From Variovorax sp. Sphag1AA (GTDB lineage: Bacteria > Pseudomonadota > Gammaproteobacteria > Burkholderiales > Burkholderiaceae_C), in the NCBI RefSeq assembly GCF_014192575.1, contig NZ_JACHYC010000002.1, positions 372,001 to 436,000 on the forward strand: a stretch of DNA of 64,000 bases, written 5' to 3'. Numbering within the stretch: the stretch's first letter is position 1; each line of letters starts with the position of its first letter. The notes beneath the pieces were generated by a model. It was not told the DNA's origin, searched no databases, and was given only the letters and a program-made list of their open reading frames with translations. The translations under genes and the position numbers were made by a program. Below, in pieces: positions 8,142 through 16,915 of this stretch.

Positions 8142-8172
8142 AGTATATCGACTGTTTGTTGCATTGCAACAA
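8142..8172 (-). promoter_or_regulatory. Promoter of the sRNA with overlapping palindrome
   Basis: On the minus strand, -35 TTGCAA (8164-8169) and -10 TATACT (8142-8147) are separated by 16 bp. A 17-bp palindrome at 8156-8172 (arms TTGTTGCA/TGCAACAA around one central base) covers the -35. This is the layout of an operator where a dimeric regulator would compete with RNA polymerase. The regulator is unknown. Confidence 0.6.
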
Positions 8173-8259
8173 GCGAGTGACGCTTTTCGAACACAAATTC
8201 ACGCCGCCGTACGGATTTTCTTTTTCTGCGTGCGTCCGTGAACCCTTGGAGCCACTGAG

Positions 8260-8709
8260 ATGGAATGTACTGTGAGTTGGACCGGCAACGCCGGCGCGCG
8301 ATCGGCAATGGGCTTCGTCGCCGAGACGGGAACCGGCCATGTGCTGATGATGGATGGCGCGCCCGATGCAGCCAAGCCGGAGAACGGTGGTCAGAATCTG
8401 GCGCCGCGGCCCATGGAAACGGTGCTTGCGGGCACCGGCGGATGCACCGCTTATGACGTCGTGCTGATCCTCAAGCGGGGTCGGCATCAGGTCGAGCGAT
8501 GCAGCGTCAAGCTCACCAGCGAGCGCGCGGAAAAGGATCCCAAGGTCTTCACCAAGATCCACATGCACTTCACCGTGGCAGGCAAGGGGATTCCCGCTGC
8601 CGCAGTGGAGCGGGCCATCGCATTGAGCCACGAGACCTATTGCTCCGCCAGCGTGATGCTTGAAAAGACGGCCGAGATCACGACCAGCTTCGACCTGATC
8701 GACTTGTAA
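8260..8709 (+). CDS. OsmC family protein (YhfA-like)
   Basis: OsmC/Ohr proteins are small dimeric enzymes; many use two cysteines to reduce organic hydroperoxides. The 149-residue product carries the family pattern: a beta N-terminus, then PMETVLAGTGGCTAYDV with Cys62 on the long helix, and ETYCSASVM with Cys128. Both catalytic-type cysteines are present. The sequence resembles the YhfA branch more than OsmC or Ohr proper, and the substrate for that branch is not established. It is monocistronic, divergent from the sRNA and convergent with coq7 across 23 bp. Confidence 0.85.
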   Translation: MECTVSWTGNAGARSAMGFVAETGTGHVLMMDGAPDAAKPENGGQNLAPRPMETVLAGTGGCTAYDVVLILKRGRHQVERCSVKLTSERAEKDPKVFTKIHMHFTVAGKGIPAAAVERAIALSHETYCSASVMLEKTAEITTSFDLIDL

Positions 8710-8732
8710 AGCAAGGCGACCCTCGCGAACCG

Positions 8733-9362
8733 TTAGACGCGGTGGGCGACGGTCGTCATCACCTTGGCAGCTACACGCATCAGCGCCTTGGCCGGCGGCG
8801 GCAACTCCTTGGCGCCAGCGCTCCAGGCCTGGCTGGCATGGCGCGCTTCATCCAGCTTCATCTGATCGATCACGGCGCGCGATGCCGTATCGCCGGCAGG
8901 CAATCGGTCGAGGTGGCCGTCCAGATGGGCTTCCACCTGCCGTTCGGTTTCCGCGACGAAACCCAGGCTCAACGCGTCGCCGAGCCGCCCTGCAACAAGA
9001 CCGAGGCCAAACGCGCCCATGTACCAGAGCGGATTCAGCATGGACGGGCGCGCACCCAGCTCGTCGAGCCGTTGCTGCGTCCATGCGAGATGGTCTGTCT
9101 CCTCGCGTGCTGCATCATTGAAATGCATGCGGAGCGCCGGATCCCGAGTCACAGCGGCCTGTGCTGTATAGAGAGCCTGCGCACAGACTTCCCCTACATG
9201 ATTGACGCGCATGAGCGCGCCTGCCTCGCGGCGTTCCGCGTCGGTCAGTGTGCCGGGCGGCGCGTCCGGCGAGGGTGTCGGCCGTGTCGAGTGAGGCTTG
9301 GCGAAAAGGGTGCGCAGTGCCGCGTCTGCCACCGACAGGACGGAGTCGAGCGATCGGTTCAT
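8733..9362 (-). CDS. coq7: Demethoxyubiquinone hydroxylase Coq7
   Basis: Coq7 hydroxylates 2-polyprenyl-3-methyl-6-methoxy-1,4-benzoquinone, the penultimate step of ubiquinone synthesis, at the cytoplasmic face of the membrane. The 209-residue product is a ferritin-like di-iron protein, with metal ligands Glu58 (HVGE), Glu88 and His91 (EETDH), Glu140 (AETE), and Glu172 and His175 (DEARH). The hydrophobic stretch [13 protein letters not shown] matches the membrane-associated helix of the family. About 45 polar residues precede the first ligand. The ATG at 9360-9362 faces the porin leader. Confidence 0.96.
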   Translation of the reverse strand: MNRSLDSVLSVADAALRTLFAKPHSTRPTPSPDAPPGTLTDAERREAGALMRVNHVGEVCAQALYTAQAAVTRDPALRMHFNDAAREETDHLAWTQQRLDELGARPSMLNPLWYMGAFGLGLVAGRLGDALSLGFVAETERQVEAHLDGHLDRLPAGDTASRAVIDQMKLDEARHASQAWSAGAKELPPPAKALMRVAAKVMTTVAHRV

Positions 9363-9502
9363 CGGGCAATTGGAACCGATCTACAAAAGGACACAAATCG
9401 CGAGGGGCGCCTTTCGCATCGCGGTACGCCGCGCGTCCGAGATGCTTTGTTGCAGTCGTGCAACGAAACGTCGAGCCCAGCCGACATTTCGGGCGATTTG
9501 TT

Positions 9503-9531
9503 TTGCCCTTGCGAAGCGGCTCTGGTGCAAT
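9503..9531 (+). promoter_or_regulatory. Candidate promoter of the porin
   Basis: TTGCCC (9503-9508) and TGCAAT (9526-9531) are separated by 17 bp, giving a start near 9538 and a leader of about 105 nt. The -35 is weak. It was placed by eye in the only AT-richer part of the 282-bp gap between coq7 and the porin; the rest of that gap (9363-9500) shows nothing firm beyond a small inverted repeat at 9449-9464. Confidence 0.4.
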
Positions 9532-9545
9532 AGCGACAACTTCCC

Positions 9546-9614
9546 AAAAGGAGGTTGGCCCGGGGTCCGGTGGGAGCACAGAAGTGCCAGTCACGGTGAG
9601 CCCTTCGCACCGGA
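9546..9614 (+). promoter_or_regulatory. Structured porin leader with orphan Shine-Dalgarno
   Basis: AAAGGAGGTTG at 9546-9556 is a near-perfect Shine-Dalgarno with no ATG at usable distance; the nearest GTG, at 9570, opens only nine codons. Downstream, TCCGGTG (9566-9572) can pair with CACCGGA (9608-9614). Alternatively CGGTG (9594-9598) can pair with CACCG (9608-9612). The two helices exclude each other. A small GCAC-AGAA-GTGC hairpin (9576-9587) lies inside. Confidence 0.4.
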
Positions 9615-9644
9615 GCCCTATGTTTAACCTTGGAGAAACTTGCA

Positions 9645-10910
9645 ATGAAAAAATCTCTAGTTGCCCTGGCTGCTCTGGCTGTTGCCGGCGTTGCTTCGGC
9701 TCAGTCGTCCGTGACGCTGTTCGGCGTGGTCGACGCCACCATCAATGGCTACTCGAACAAGTCGGAAAATGGCTTTGGTCAAGAAGTCAAGCTCCAAAAG
9801 AACCAGCTGACGAACTCGGGCTACAACAGCAGCCGTCTGGGCTTCCGTGGCACGGAAGACCTCGGTGGTGGCCTGGCTGCTAGCTTCTGGCTGGAAGCTG
9901 GTCTGGGCAACGACGACGGCACGACCGGCGGCAACGTGGCAAACGTGACCGGCACGTCGACCACTGGCCTCTTCAACCGTCGTTCGACCGTGAGCCTCTC
10001 CGGCGCGTTCGGTGAAGTCCGCCTCGGCCGTGACTACACCCCGACCTTCTGGAACGACACCGTGTTCGATCCGTTCGGCACCAACGGCGTTGGTACCAAC
10101 CTGATCTCGACGGCCAACGGCGGCGCGACCATCCCCGCTCCCACCGGCTTCACGACCAACCAGATGTATGTCCGCGCCAGCAACTCGGTCGGCTACTTCC
10201 TGCCGCCGAACCTGGGTGGTTTCTATGGTCAGGTCATGTACGCTTTCAACGAAGCGTCGAAGTATGACCCGGGCATCCTGACCCCGAACACGGCTAACTC
10301 GCAGCGCACCGGCCGTTACGTCGGTGCTCGCGGCGGCTACGCCAACGGCCCGCTGGACGTTGCTCTCGCTTACGGCGAAGCCACGATCGGCGACGACTTC
10401 TTCGCTGGCACGACGAACACGCTGAAGACCTGGAACCTCGGCGCTTCGTATGACTTCGGCGTCGTCAAGCTCTTCGGTGAGTACTCGTCTGCCAAGAACG
10501 AAACCGACCGTTCGAACCCCAACCTGTTCAACGCCTTCGGTCTGACCGATCCGGGCGCGAAGGGCTGGTTGCTCGGCGCTACCGTGCCGGTCGGCCCTGG
10601 CCTGATCCGCGCTTCGTACTCGGCCGTCAAGTACAGCGACCTCCAGATCCCGGGTGCAACGACTGCTATCAGCCAAAACCTGACCCAGCTCTTCGGTCTG
10701 CAAGATCCGAAGGCTGACAAGTGGGCTATCGGCTACGTGCACAACCTGTCGAAGCGCACCGCTCTGTACGCTACGGTTGCATACGTGACCAACAAGGACA
10801 ACACCCTGGTTGGCAACGGTCTGGCAGTTACCGGCGCGTTCGTGAACCCGACCGGCTACGCCCCGAAGAACTCGACGGGTTACGACCTCGGCATCCGTCA
10901 CGCTTTCTAA
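9645..10910 (+). CDS. General outer-membrane porin (Burkholderiales type)
   Basis: This is a trimeric 16-strand beta-barrel porin for passive diffusion of small hydrophilic solutes across the outer membrane. The 421-residue product starts at the ATG at 9645 with ribosome site GGAG at 9632-9635. The signal peptide is MKKSLVALAALAVAGVASAQ, followed by SSVTLFGVVDATI, the standard first strand of Burkholderiales porins. It ends LGIRHAF with the C-terminal Phe recognised by the BAM complex. Codon use is strongly biased (many CTG, GGC, AAG, CGT), as for a very abundant protein. It is monocistronic with its own terminator. Ion selectivity cannot be told from sequence. Confidence 0.95.
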   Translation: MKKSLVALAALAVAGVASAQSSVTLFGVVDATINGYSNKSENGFGQEVKLQKNQLTNSGYNSSRLGFRGTEDLGGGLAASFWLEAGLGNDDGTTGGNVANVTGTSTTGLFNRRSTVSLSGAFGEVRLGRDYTPTFWNDTVFDPFGTNGVGTNLISTANGGATIPAPTGFTTNQMYVRASNSVGYFLPPNLGGFYGQVMYAFNEASKYDPGILTPNTANSQRTGRYVGARGGYANGPLDVALAYGEATIGDDFFAGTTNTLKTWNLGASYDFGVVKLFGEYSSAKNETDRSNPNLFNAFGLTDPGAKGWLLGATVPVGPGLIRASYSAVKYSDLQIPGATTAISQNLTQLFGLQDPKADKWAIGYVHNLSKRTALYATVAYVTNKDNTLVGNGLAVTGAFVNPTGYAPKNSTGYDLGIRHAF

Positions 10911-10951
10911 TCTGACGCTGGCGTAAGCCAGCATCAATGGGAAGTTCTTGA

Positions 10952-10983
10952 AAGCCACTCGACGAAAGTCGAGTGGCTTTTTT
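10952..10983 (+). terminator. Intrinsic terminator of the porin gene
   Basis: A perfect 12-bp stem AAGCCACTCGAC (10952-10963) and GTCGAGTGGCTT (10968-10979) is closed by a GAAA tetraloop and followed by a T run to 10983. Confidence 0.95.
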
Positions 10984-11082
10984 CGTTGCCGCTGCGATGT
11001 GTGCGGGCGCACCACACTGGGGTACTCCTGCATGGGCATGCAGCTTGCTCCTGCTAGCATCGATGAACACTTCATCCGCTGA

Positions 11083-12063
11083 ATGATCGCTTTCGTACTG
11101 CGCCGCCTGATTCAGGCCGTGATCGTGATGGTCGCGGTTGCATTCATCGCCTTCCTTCTTTTCCAGTACGTCGGTGACCCGGTGGTGTTCCTGCTCGGGC
11201 AGGACGCCAAGCCCGAGCAGATCCGCGAGTTGCGCGCTTCGCTAGGGCTCGACCAACCCTTCTTCGTCCAGTTCTGGCACTTCCTCGTCAATGCAGCCCA
11301 GGGCGAATTCGGCTTGAGCTTGCGGCAGGGTGCAAAGGTGTCGCGATTGATTGCGGAGCGCTTCCCCGCCACGCTCGAGCTGGCAATGGTCGCCGCAATC
11401 CTTGCGCTTGTGATCGGCGTTCCGATGGGTGTCTATACTGCCCTGCGTCGCGGCAGCTTCATGAGCCAGATGTTCATGACACTCTCGCTGCTCGGCGTGT
11501 CGCTACCGCCTTTCCTGGTTGGCATCCTGCTGATCCTTGTCTTCGCAGTCCTTCTTGGATGGCTACCCAGCTTCGGGCGTGGCGAGGTCGTTCGACTCGG
11601 CTGGTGGAGTACCGGACTGCTGCGCGCCGATGGATGGACGCACATCGTGCTCCCCGCCGCAACGCTCGCGATCTTCCAGCTCACGCTCATCATGCGTCTC
11701 GTGCGGGCAGAGATGCTCGAAGTGCTGCGCACCGACTACATCAAGTTCGCACGCGCGCGCGGGCTCTCTGATCGCGCGATCCATTTTGGCCACGCACTGA
11801 AGAACACCCTGGTGCCAGTGATGACCATCACCGGGCTCCAGCTCGGCGGCCTCATCGCCTTCTCGATCATCACGGAGTCGGTCTTTCAATGGCCCGGCAT
11901 GGGGCTGCTGTTCATTCAGGCGGTGACGTTCGCAGACATCCCTGTGATGGCCGCCTATCTCTGCCTCATCGCGCTGATCTTCGTCGTCATCAATCTCGTG
12001 GTCGATCTGCTCTACTTCGTTGTCGATCCACGCTTGCGTGTCGGCACTGCAGGAGGACACTGA
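11083..12063 (+). CDS. Dipeptide-type ABC transporter permease (DppB/GsiC-like)
   Basis: This is the first membrane subunit of a peptide/nickel-class ABC importer. The 326-residue product has the DppB N-terminal helix (FVLRRLIQAVIVMVAVAF), the soluble segment LRASLGLDQPFFVQF, about six membrane helices, and the ATPase-coupling loop DYIKFARARGLSDRAI. It opens an operon ordered permease, M20 hydrolase, binding protein, second permease, two ATPases. Its stop overlaps the next ATG (TGATG). DppB, OppB and GsiC are close relatives, so the substrate is not fixed by this protein; the coupled amidohydrolase suggests peptides or N-acyl amino acids. Confidence 0.9.
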   Translation: MIAFVLRRLIQAVIVMVAVAFIAFLLFQYVGDPVVFLLGQDAKPEQIRELRASLGLDQPFFVQFWHFLVNAAQGEFGLSLRQGAKVSRLIAERFPATLELAMVAAILALVIGVPMGVYTALRRGSFMSQMFMTLSLLGVSLPPFLVGILLILVFAVLLGWLPSFGRGEVVRLGWWSTGLLRADGWTHIVLPAATLAIFQLTLIMRLVRAEMLEVLRTDYIKFARARGLSDRAIHFGHALKNTLVPVMTITGLQLGGLIAFSIITESVFQWPGMGLLFIQAVTFADIPVMAAYLCLIALIFVVINLVVDLLYFVVDPRLRVGTAGGH

Positions 12064-13316
12064 TGACTGAACCAAGTTTGCAAGCCTCTGGAAGAGCCTT
12101 CGCGCACATTGCGCGCTTCTATCCAGAGATCACCGCGTTCCGGCGCGATCTGCATGCGCATCCCGAACTCGGCTTCGAGGAGGTCTACACCTCCGGTCGC
12201 GTGACCGAGGCCCTGCGGGCTTGCGGAGTCGACGAGATCCACACCGGCATCGGCAAGACAGGCGTGGTCGGTGTGATCCGCGGCCGTTCGGTCGAAAGCG
12301 GACGCATGATCGGCCTGCGCGCGGACATGGACGCCCTGCCGATGTGCGAAGACAACGACTTCGCCTGGCGTTCGGCCAAGAACGGCCTGATGCACGGTTG
12401 CGGACACGACGGCCATACCGCGATGCTTGTCGGCGCGGCTCGCTATCTCGCAGAGACGCGCAACTTCGACGGCACTGCGGTGTTGATCTTCCAGCCCGGC
12501 GAAGAGGGCTTCGCGGGTGCGCGGGTGATGATCGAAGACGGGCTCTTTGACCGCTTCCCGGTTGAATCCGTCTATGCGATGCACAACTGGCCAGGGCTGC
12601 CCGCCGGCACCGTCGGCATCAATCGCGGCGCGATGATGGCTGCAGCCGACCGCATCACGATCGAAGTCACGGGCAAGGGTGGGCATGGCGCACATGCCTA
12701 TCTCACCGTCGATCCAGTGGTGGTTTCCGCACACATCATCACGGCCGTGCAGAGCATCGTGTCGCGCAACGTTCGACCGATCGACGCAGCAGTGATCAGC
12801 GTCTGCGCCGTGCAGGCGGGCGATCTCAATGCAATGGCCGTGGTGCCGGGCAAGGCGACGCTCGTGGGCACCGTGCGCACCTTCAGCTCGCGCGTGCAGG
12901 AACAGGTCGAGCGCCGCCTTGCCGAACTGTGCTCGGCGGTCGCCGCCGGTTTCGGTGCGACGGCGCATGTAAAGTTCGAGCGCATCTATCCGGCCACCAT
13001 CAACACCGCGCCCGAGGCGCAGTTCGCGGGCGATGTTGCGCAAACGCTGGTTGGCGCGCACAACGTCGAGCGCAACATGGAACCCAGCATGGGCGCCGAG
13101 GACTTCTCCTTCATGTTGCAGAAGAAGAAGGGCGCCTACCTGCGCATTGGTCAGGACGTGAAGGACGGCGCCTTCCTGCACAACAGCCGTTACGACTTCA
13201 ACGATGAAATCCTGCCGCTCGGTGCCGCGCTGCACGCGGGTCTGATCGAGCAGGGCATGCCGCTGGCCGCGGAGGCCAGCAGTCCACGAAGCAAGATGGC
13301 CCAGACGGCCGCTTGA
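12063..13316 (+). CDS. M20 family amidohydrolase (hippurate hydrolase/aminoacylase-like)
   Basis: This family contains dimetal hydrolases that cleave N-acyl amino acids or short peptides in the cytoplasm. The 417-residue product has the family motifs: RRDLHAHPELGFEE, RADMDALPM, GCGHDGHTAML (ligands near Cys113 and His115), FQPGEEGFAGA (Glu147/Glu148), HNWPG (His174) and GAEDFSFML near the end. A separate dimerisation domain (GGHGAHAYLTVDPV) is visible in the middle. The start is the ATG at 12063, overlapping the permease stop. A longer frame to 11889 lies wholly within the permease gene. Lying inside the importer operon, it probably processes the imported substrate. Confidence 0.92.
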   Translation: MTEPSLQASGRAFAHIARFYPEITAFRRDLHAHPELGFEEVYTSGRVTEALRACGVDEIHTGIGKTGVVGVIRGRSVESGRMIGLRADMDALPMCEDNDFAWRSAKNGLMHGCGHDGHTAMLVGAARYLAETRNFDGTAVLIFQPGEEGFAGARVMIEDGLFDRFPVESVYAMHNWPGLPAGTVGINRGAMMAAADRITIEVTGKGGHGAHAYLTVDPVVVSAHIITAVQSIVSRNVRPIDAAVISVCAVQAGDLNAMAVVPGKATLVGTVRTFSSRVQEQVERRLAELCSAVAAGFGATAHVKFERIYPATINTAPEAQFAGDVAQTLVGAHNVERNMEPSMGAEDFSFMLQKKKGAYLRIGQDVKDGAFLHNSRYDFNDEILPLGAALHAGLIEQGMPLAAEASSPRSKMAQTAA

Positions 13317-13344
13317 ACTTTTCCAACCCAGAGGAGTGCTTTTC

Positions 13345-14940
13345 ATGAGTCTGAAGAAAAAAGTGATCGCCACCGCGATCCTGTCCGTGCTGACGGCCAC
13401 AAGCCTGGTGGCCGGCGCCCAAACCATTCGCATCGCGAACCAGGGGGACGCACTTTCGCTCGACCCGCACTCGCTCAACGAATCGCTGCAGCTGAGCGTG
13501 ACCGCCAACGCCTACGAGCCGCTCGTGGGCCGCAACAAGGACCTGAGCCTCGCACCGCTGCTCGCCACGAGCTGGAAGCAGACTTCGCCGAACGTGTGGC
13601 GCTTCGAACTGCGCAAGGGCGTGACCTTCCATGACGGTACGCCGTTCACCGCCGATGACGTGGTCTTCACCTTCGCACGTGCGAAGGGCGACGGCTCCGA
13701 CATGAAGGCCACGCTGAGCGACATCAAGGAAGTGCGCAAAGTCGGCGATCACGCCGTCGAGATCGAAACCAACGGCCCCTTCCCGATCCTCCCGGACGTG
13801 ATCACACTGACCATGATCATGAGCAAGAAGTGGTGCGAAGAGAACGGCGCCGCCAAGCCGGTCGACAAGCGCAAGGGCGTCGAGAACACCGCTTCGTTCA
13901 AGGCCAACGGCACCGGTCCATTCCGTGTGCGCGAGCGCCAGCCCGACGTGCGCACCGTGTTCACGCGCAACCCGACCTACTGGGGCAAGATCGAAGGCAA
14001 TGCGCAGGAGATCATCTTCACGCCGATCGCGAATCCCGCGACGCGCGTTGCCGCACTCATCTCCGGCGAAGTCGATGTGATGGAGCCGGTCCCGGTGCAG
14101 GACATCGCGCGCATCAATTCGAGCCCGAACGCACGCGTGATCACCGGCCCCGAACTGCGCACGATCTTCCTGGGCATGGACCAGAAGCGCGACGAGTTGC
14201 TCTATTCGAACGTGAAGGGCAAGAACCCCTTCAAGGACAAGCGCGTTCGCCAGGCCTTCTACCAGGCCATCGACATTGCCGGCATTCAGCGGACCGTGAT
14301 GCGTGGCGCATCGCGCCCGACTGCCCTGATGGTCGGCCCCGGCATCAATGGCTGGAGCGCCGAGCAGGACAAGCGCCTGCCCTACGACATCGATGCAGCC
14401 AAGAAGCTGCTCGCCGACGCGGGCTACCCGAACGGCTTCGAAGTGTCGATGAACTGCCCGAACGACCGCTACGTGAACGACGCGCAGATCTGCCAGGGCG
14501 TTGCCGCCGGCCTCGCGCGTATCGGCGTCAAGATCAACCTCGTGGCCGAGACCAAGGGCAGCTACTTCCCGAAGGTGCTGCGTCGCGACACCAGCTTCTA
14601 CATGCTCGGCTGGACGCCGACCACCTACGACTCGCACAATGCGCTGAGCTCGCTGATGGCCTGTCCGGACGACAAGGGTACTGGCCAGTTCAACCTCGGC
14701 TCCTACTGCAATCCGAAGCTCGACGAGTTGACCCGGAAGATTCAGTCCGAGACCGACAAGGCGAAGCGTGACGAGATGATCAAGGAAGCCTTCAAGATCC
14801 ACGCGGACGACGTTGGCCACCTGCCGCTGCACCAGCAGTCGCTCGCATGGGGCGTGAGCAAGAAGGTGGAGCTCACGCAGCTCGCCGACAACTTCATGAT
14901 GTTCAAGTGGATGAGCATCAAGGCGCAACAGCAGCCTTGA
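13345..14940 (+). CDS. Periplasmic peptide-type substrate-binding protein (DppA family)
   Basis: This extracytoplasmic binding protein of the SBP family 5 delivers ligand to the co-encoded permeases. The 531-residue product starts at an ATG preceded by GAGGAG (13331-13336). The signal peptide is MSLKKKVIATAILSVLTATS with an AGA cleavage region. The mature start TIRIANQGDALSLDPHSLNE is the usual family opening, and GVTFHDGTPFTADDVVFTF is the family signature. The length is typical. A strong terminator follows, so this gene should be expressed above the downstream permease and ATPases. Confidence 0.94.
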   Translation: MSLKKKVIATAILSVLTATSLVAGAQTIRIANQGDALSLDPHSLNESLQLSVTANAYEPLVGRNKDLSLAPLLATSWKQTSPNVWRFELRKGVTFHDGTPFTADDVVFTFARAKGDGSDMKATLSDIKEVRKVGDHAVEIETNGPFPILPDVITLTMIMSKKWCEENGAAKPVDKRKGVENTASFKANGTGPFRVRERQPDVRTVFTRNPTYWGKIEGNAQEIIFTPIANPATRVAALISGEVDVMEPVPVQDIARINSSPNARVITGPELRTIFLGMDQKRDELLYSNVKGKNPFKDKRVRQAFYQAIDIAGIQRTVMRGASRPTALMVGPGINGWSAEQDKRLPYDIDAAKKLLADAGYPNGFEVSMNCPNDRYVNDAQICQGVAAGLARIGVKINLVAETKGSYFPKVLRRDTSFYMLGWTPTTYDSHNALSSLMACPDDKGTGQFNLGSYCNPKLDELTRKIQSETDKAKRDEMIKEAFKIHADDVGHLPLHQQSLAWGVSKKVELTQLADNFMMFKWMSIKAQQQP

Positions 14941-14962
14941 TGGCTTGATGACCCGTGCGACT

Positions 14963-14992
14963 GGGGCCCGCCGTGGCGGGCCCCGCTTTTTT
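14963..14992 (+). terminator. Intrinsic terminator inside the peptide-importer operon
   Basis: GGGGCCCGCC (14963-14972) pairs with GGCGGGCCCC (14975-14984) around a two-base turn, followed by GC and six T. It lies 23 bp after the binding-protein stop and 11 bp before the next gene, so it likely lowers expression of the membrane and ATPase genes relative to the binding protein. Confidence 0.85.
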
Positions 14993-15003
14993 CCGTTTCC
15001 ACG

Positions 15004-15915
15004 ATGAACAAGACAATTGCGCGCTGGCTCGACAGCGATGTCGGCCACAGTTTCCGCAGCTCGCCCGTGGCGATGCTCGCGGCGGTGATCGCCTTCGTCT
15101 GCGTCTTCTGTGCGGTGTTTGCCAACTGGGTGTCGCCGCATGACCCCTTCAATCTCGCGGCGCTCGAACTGGGTGATGCGCGACTGCCGCCCGCATGGAG
15201 CGCCGAAGGCACGACCAAGTTCTTGCTCGGTACCGACGACCAGGGGCGTGACATCCTCTCTGCGCTGATGTACGGCGCGCGGATCTCGCTCGTGGTGGGG
15301 TTGGTGTCGGTGGTGCTCTCGGTGCTGGTCGGCGTGGTGCTCGGCCTGTGCGCGGGCTTCTTCGGCGGATGGCTCGATGCCTTCCTGATGCGGCTGTGCG
15401 ATGTGATGCTGTCGTTTCCGCCGATCCTGATCGCGTTGCTCATTGCCGGCATCGGGCGCGCGCTCTTTCCCGATGCGCACGGCTCGCTGGCCTTTGGCGT
15501 GCTCATCATCTCGATCACGCTCGCAGGCTGGGTGCAGTATGCGCGCACGGTGCGCGGCTCCACGCTCGTCGAGCGCCACAAGGAATACGTGCAAGCCGCG
15601 CGCGTCACCGGCGTGCCACCCGTGCGCATCATGCTGCGGCACGTACTGCCCAACGTGATGGGGCCGGTGATGGTCCTCGCGACGATCCATGTCGCCACCG
15701 CGATCATCACGGAGGCCACGCTGTCTTTCCTCGGCGTCGGTGTGCCGCCGACATCGCCTTCGCTGGGGACGCTGATCAACACCGGGCGCGACTACCTGTT
15801 CTCGGGCGAATGGTGGATCACCGTCTTCCCGGGGCTCATGCTCGTTCTGATCGCGCTCAGCGTGAACCTCCTGGGCGACTGGCTGCGCGATGCGCTGAAC
15901 CCCCGTTTGCGCTGA
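15004..15915 (+). CDS. Dipeptide-type ABC transporter permease (DppC-like)
   Basis: This is the second membrane subunit of the importer. The 303-residue product has the DppC pattern: an N-terminal helix (MLAAVIAFVCVFCAVFA), the periplasmic segment LLGTDDQGRDILSAL, further membrane helices and the coupling loop EYVQAARVTGVPP. The motif VATAIITEATLSFLGVGVPP is characteristic of the DppC/OppC branch. It begins 11 bp after the terminator at 14963-14992. It is followed 16 bp later by the first ATPase gene. Confidence 0.93.
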   Translation: MNKTIARWLDSDVGHSFRSSPVAMLAAVIAFVCVFCAVFANWVSPHDPFNLAALELGDARLPPAWSAEGTTKFLLGTDDQGRDILSALMYGARISLVVGLVSVVLSVLVGVVLGLCAGFFGGWLDAFLMRLCDVMLSFPPILIALLIAGIGRALFPDAHGSLAFGVLIISITLAGWVQYARTVRGSTLVERHKEYVQAARVTGVPPVRIMLRHVLPNVMGPVMVLATIHVATAIITEATLSFLGVGVPPTSPSLGTLINTGRDYLFSGEWWITVFPGLMLVLIALSVNLLGDWLRDALNPRLR

Positions 15916-15931
15916 GCCTGGAGCTGATCGA

Positions 15932-16915
15932 ATGAGCCTTCTTCAAGTCAGCAACCTCGTCGTCGAGTTTCCGCATCGACACGGCACCCTGCGTGCGCTG
16001 GACGACATCTCCTTCGACATCGCGCCTGGCGAAATCCTTGGCGTCGTGGGCGAGTCCGGCGCGGGCAAGTCACTCACTGGCGCGGCCATCATCGGCCTGC
16101 TGGAGCCGCCTGGCCGCGTGGCTGGCGGCGAAATCCGCCTCGAAGGTCAGCGCATCGACAACCTCCGAAGCGAGGCGATGCGGCATATCCGCGGCCGCAA
16201 GATCGGGGCGATCTTTCAGGATCCGCTGACCTCGCTGAATCCGCTCTACACGATCGGAAGGCAGCTCACCGAGACCATCCGCACCCACCTGCCGGTCAAC
16301 GAGCAGGAGGCGCGGCGGCGCGCGATCGGGCTGCTCGAAGACACCGGCATCCCGGGCGCTGCGCAGCGTATCGACCACTACCCGCACCAGTTCTCCGGCG
16401 GGATGCGGCAGCGCGTGGTGATCGCCCTGGCGCTCGCGGCGGAGCCCAAGCTGATCGTGGCGGACGAGCCGACCACCGCGCTGGACGTGTCGATCCAGGC
16501 GCAGATCATCCAGTTGCTCAAGGGCATCTGCAAAGAGCGTGGCGCGGCGGTGATGCTGATCACGCACGACATGGGCGTGATCGCCGAAACCTGCGACCGC
16601 GTGGCGGTGATGTACGCCGGGCGCATCGCGGAGATCGGGCCGGTGCAGGAGGTGATCCACCAGCCTGCGCATCCCTACACCTCGGGCCTGATGGCTTCGA
16701 TCCCGGACATGACGATGGACCGTGAACGCCTCAACCAGATCGACGGCGCCATGCCAAGGCTCAACGCGATTCCGACCGGCTGCGCGTTCAATCCGCGCTG
16801 CCCGCGCGTCTTCGATCGTTGCAGGATCGATCGCCCGGACTTGATGAACGCCGGCGCCACGCGGGCCGCCTGCTGGCTGCACGAGGCCGCGCCGGCCTAC
16901 GGAGAAGCGGCATGA
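15932..16915 (+). CDS. Peptide-type ABC transporter ATPase (DppD-like)
   Basis: This is one of two ATP-hydrolysing subunits of the importer. The 327-residue product has Walker [10 protein letters not shown]-loop region [11 protein letters not shown], signature FSGGMRQR, Walker [13 protein letters not shown] and the switch His in ITHDMG. The C-terminal oligopeptide-type extension is present with its cysteine-bearing loops ([15 protein letters not shown]), which in some relatives bind an Fe-S cluster. Its stop overlaps the ATG of the partner ATPase by 4 bp. Confidence 0.95.
   Translation: MSLLQVSNLVVEFPHRHGTLRALDDISFDIAPGEILGVVGESGAGKSLTGAAIIGLLEPPGRVAGGEIRLEGQRIDNLRSEAMRHIRGRKIGAIFQDPLTSLNPLYTIGRQLTETIRTHLPVNEQEARRRAIGLLEDTGIPGAAQRIDHYPHQFSGGMRQRVVIALALAAEPKLIVADEPTTALDVSIQAQIIQLLKGICKERGAAVMLITHDMGVIAETCDRVAVMYAGRIAEIGPVQEVIHQPAHPYTSGLMASIPDMTMDRERLNQIDGAMPRLNAIPTGCAFNPRCPRVFDRCRIDRPDLMNAGATRAACWLHEAAPAYGEAA

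Noticed and set aside
9449..9464. Second copy of the sRNA palindrome (GTTGCA gtcg TGCAAC) upstream of coq7
   Set aside because: The half-sites match but the spacing is 4 bp instead of 1 bp and no promoter element overlaps, so a shared regulator is not supported.
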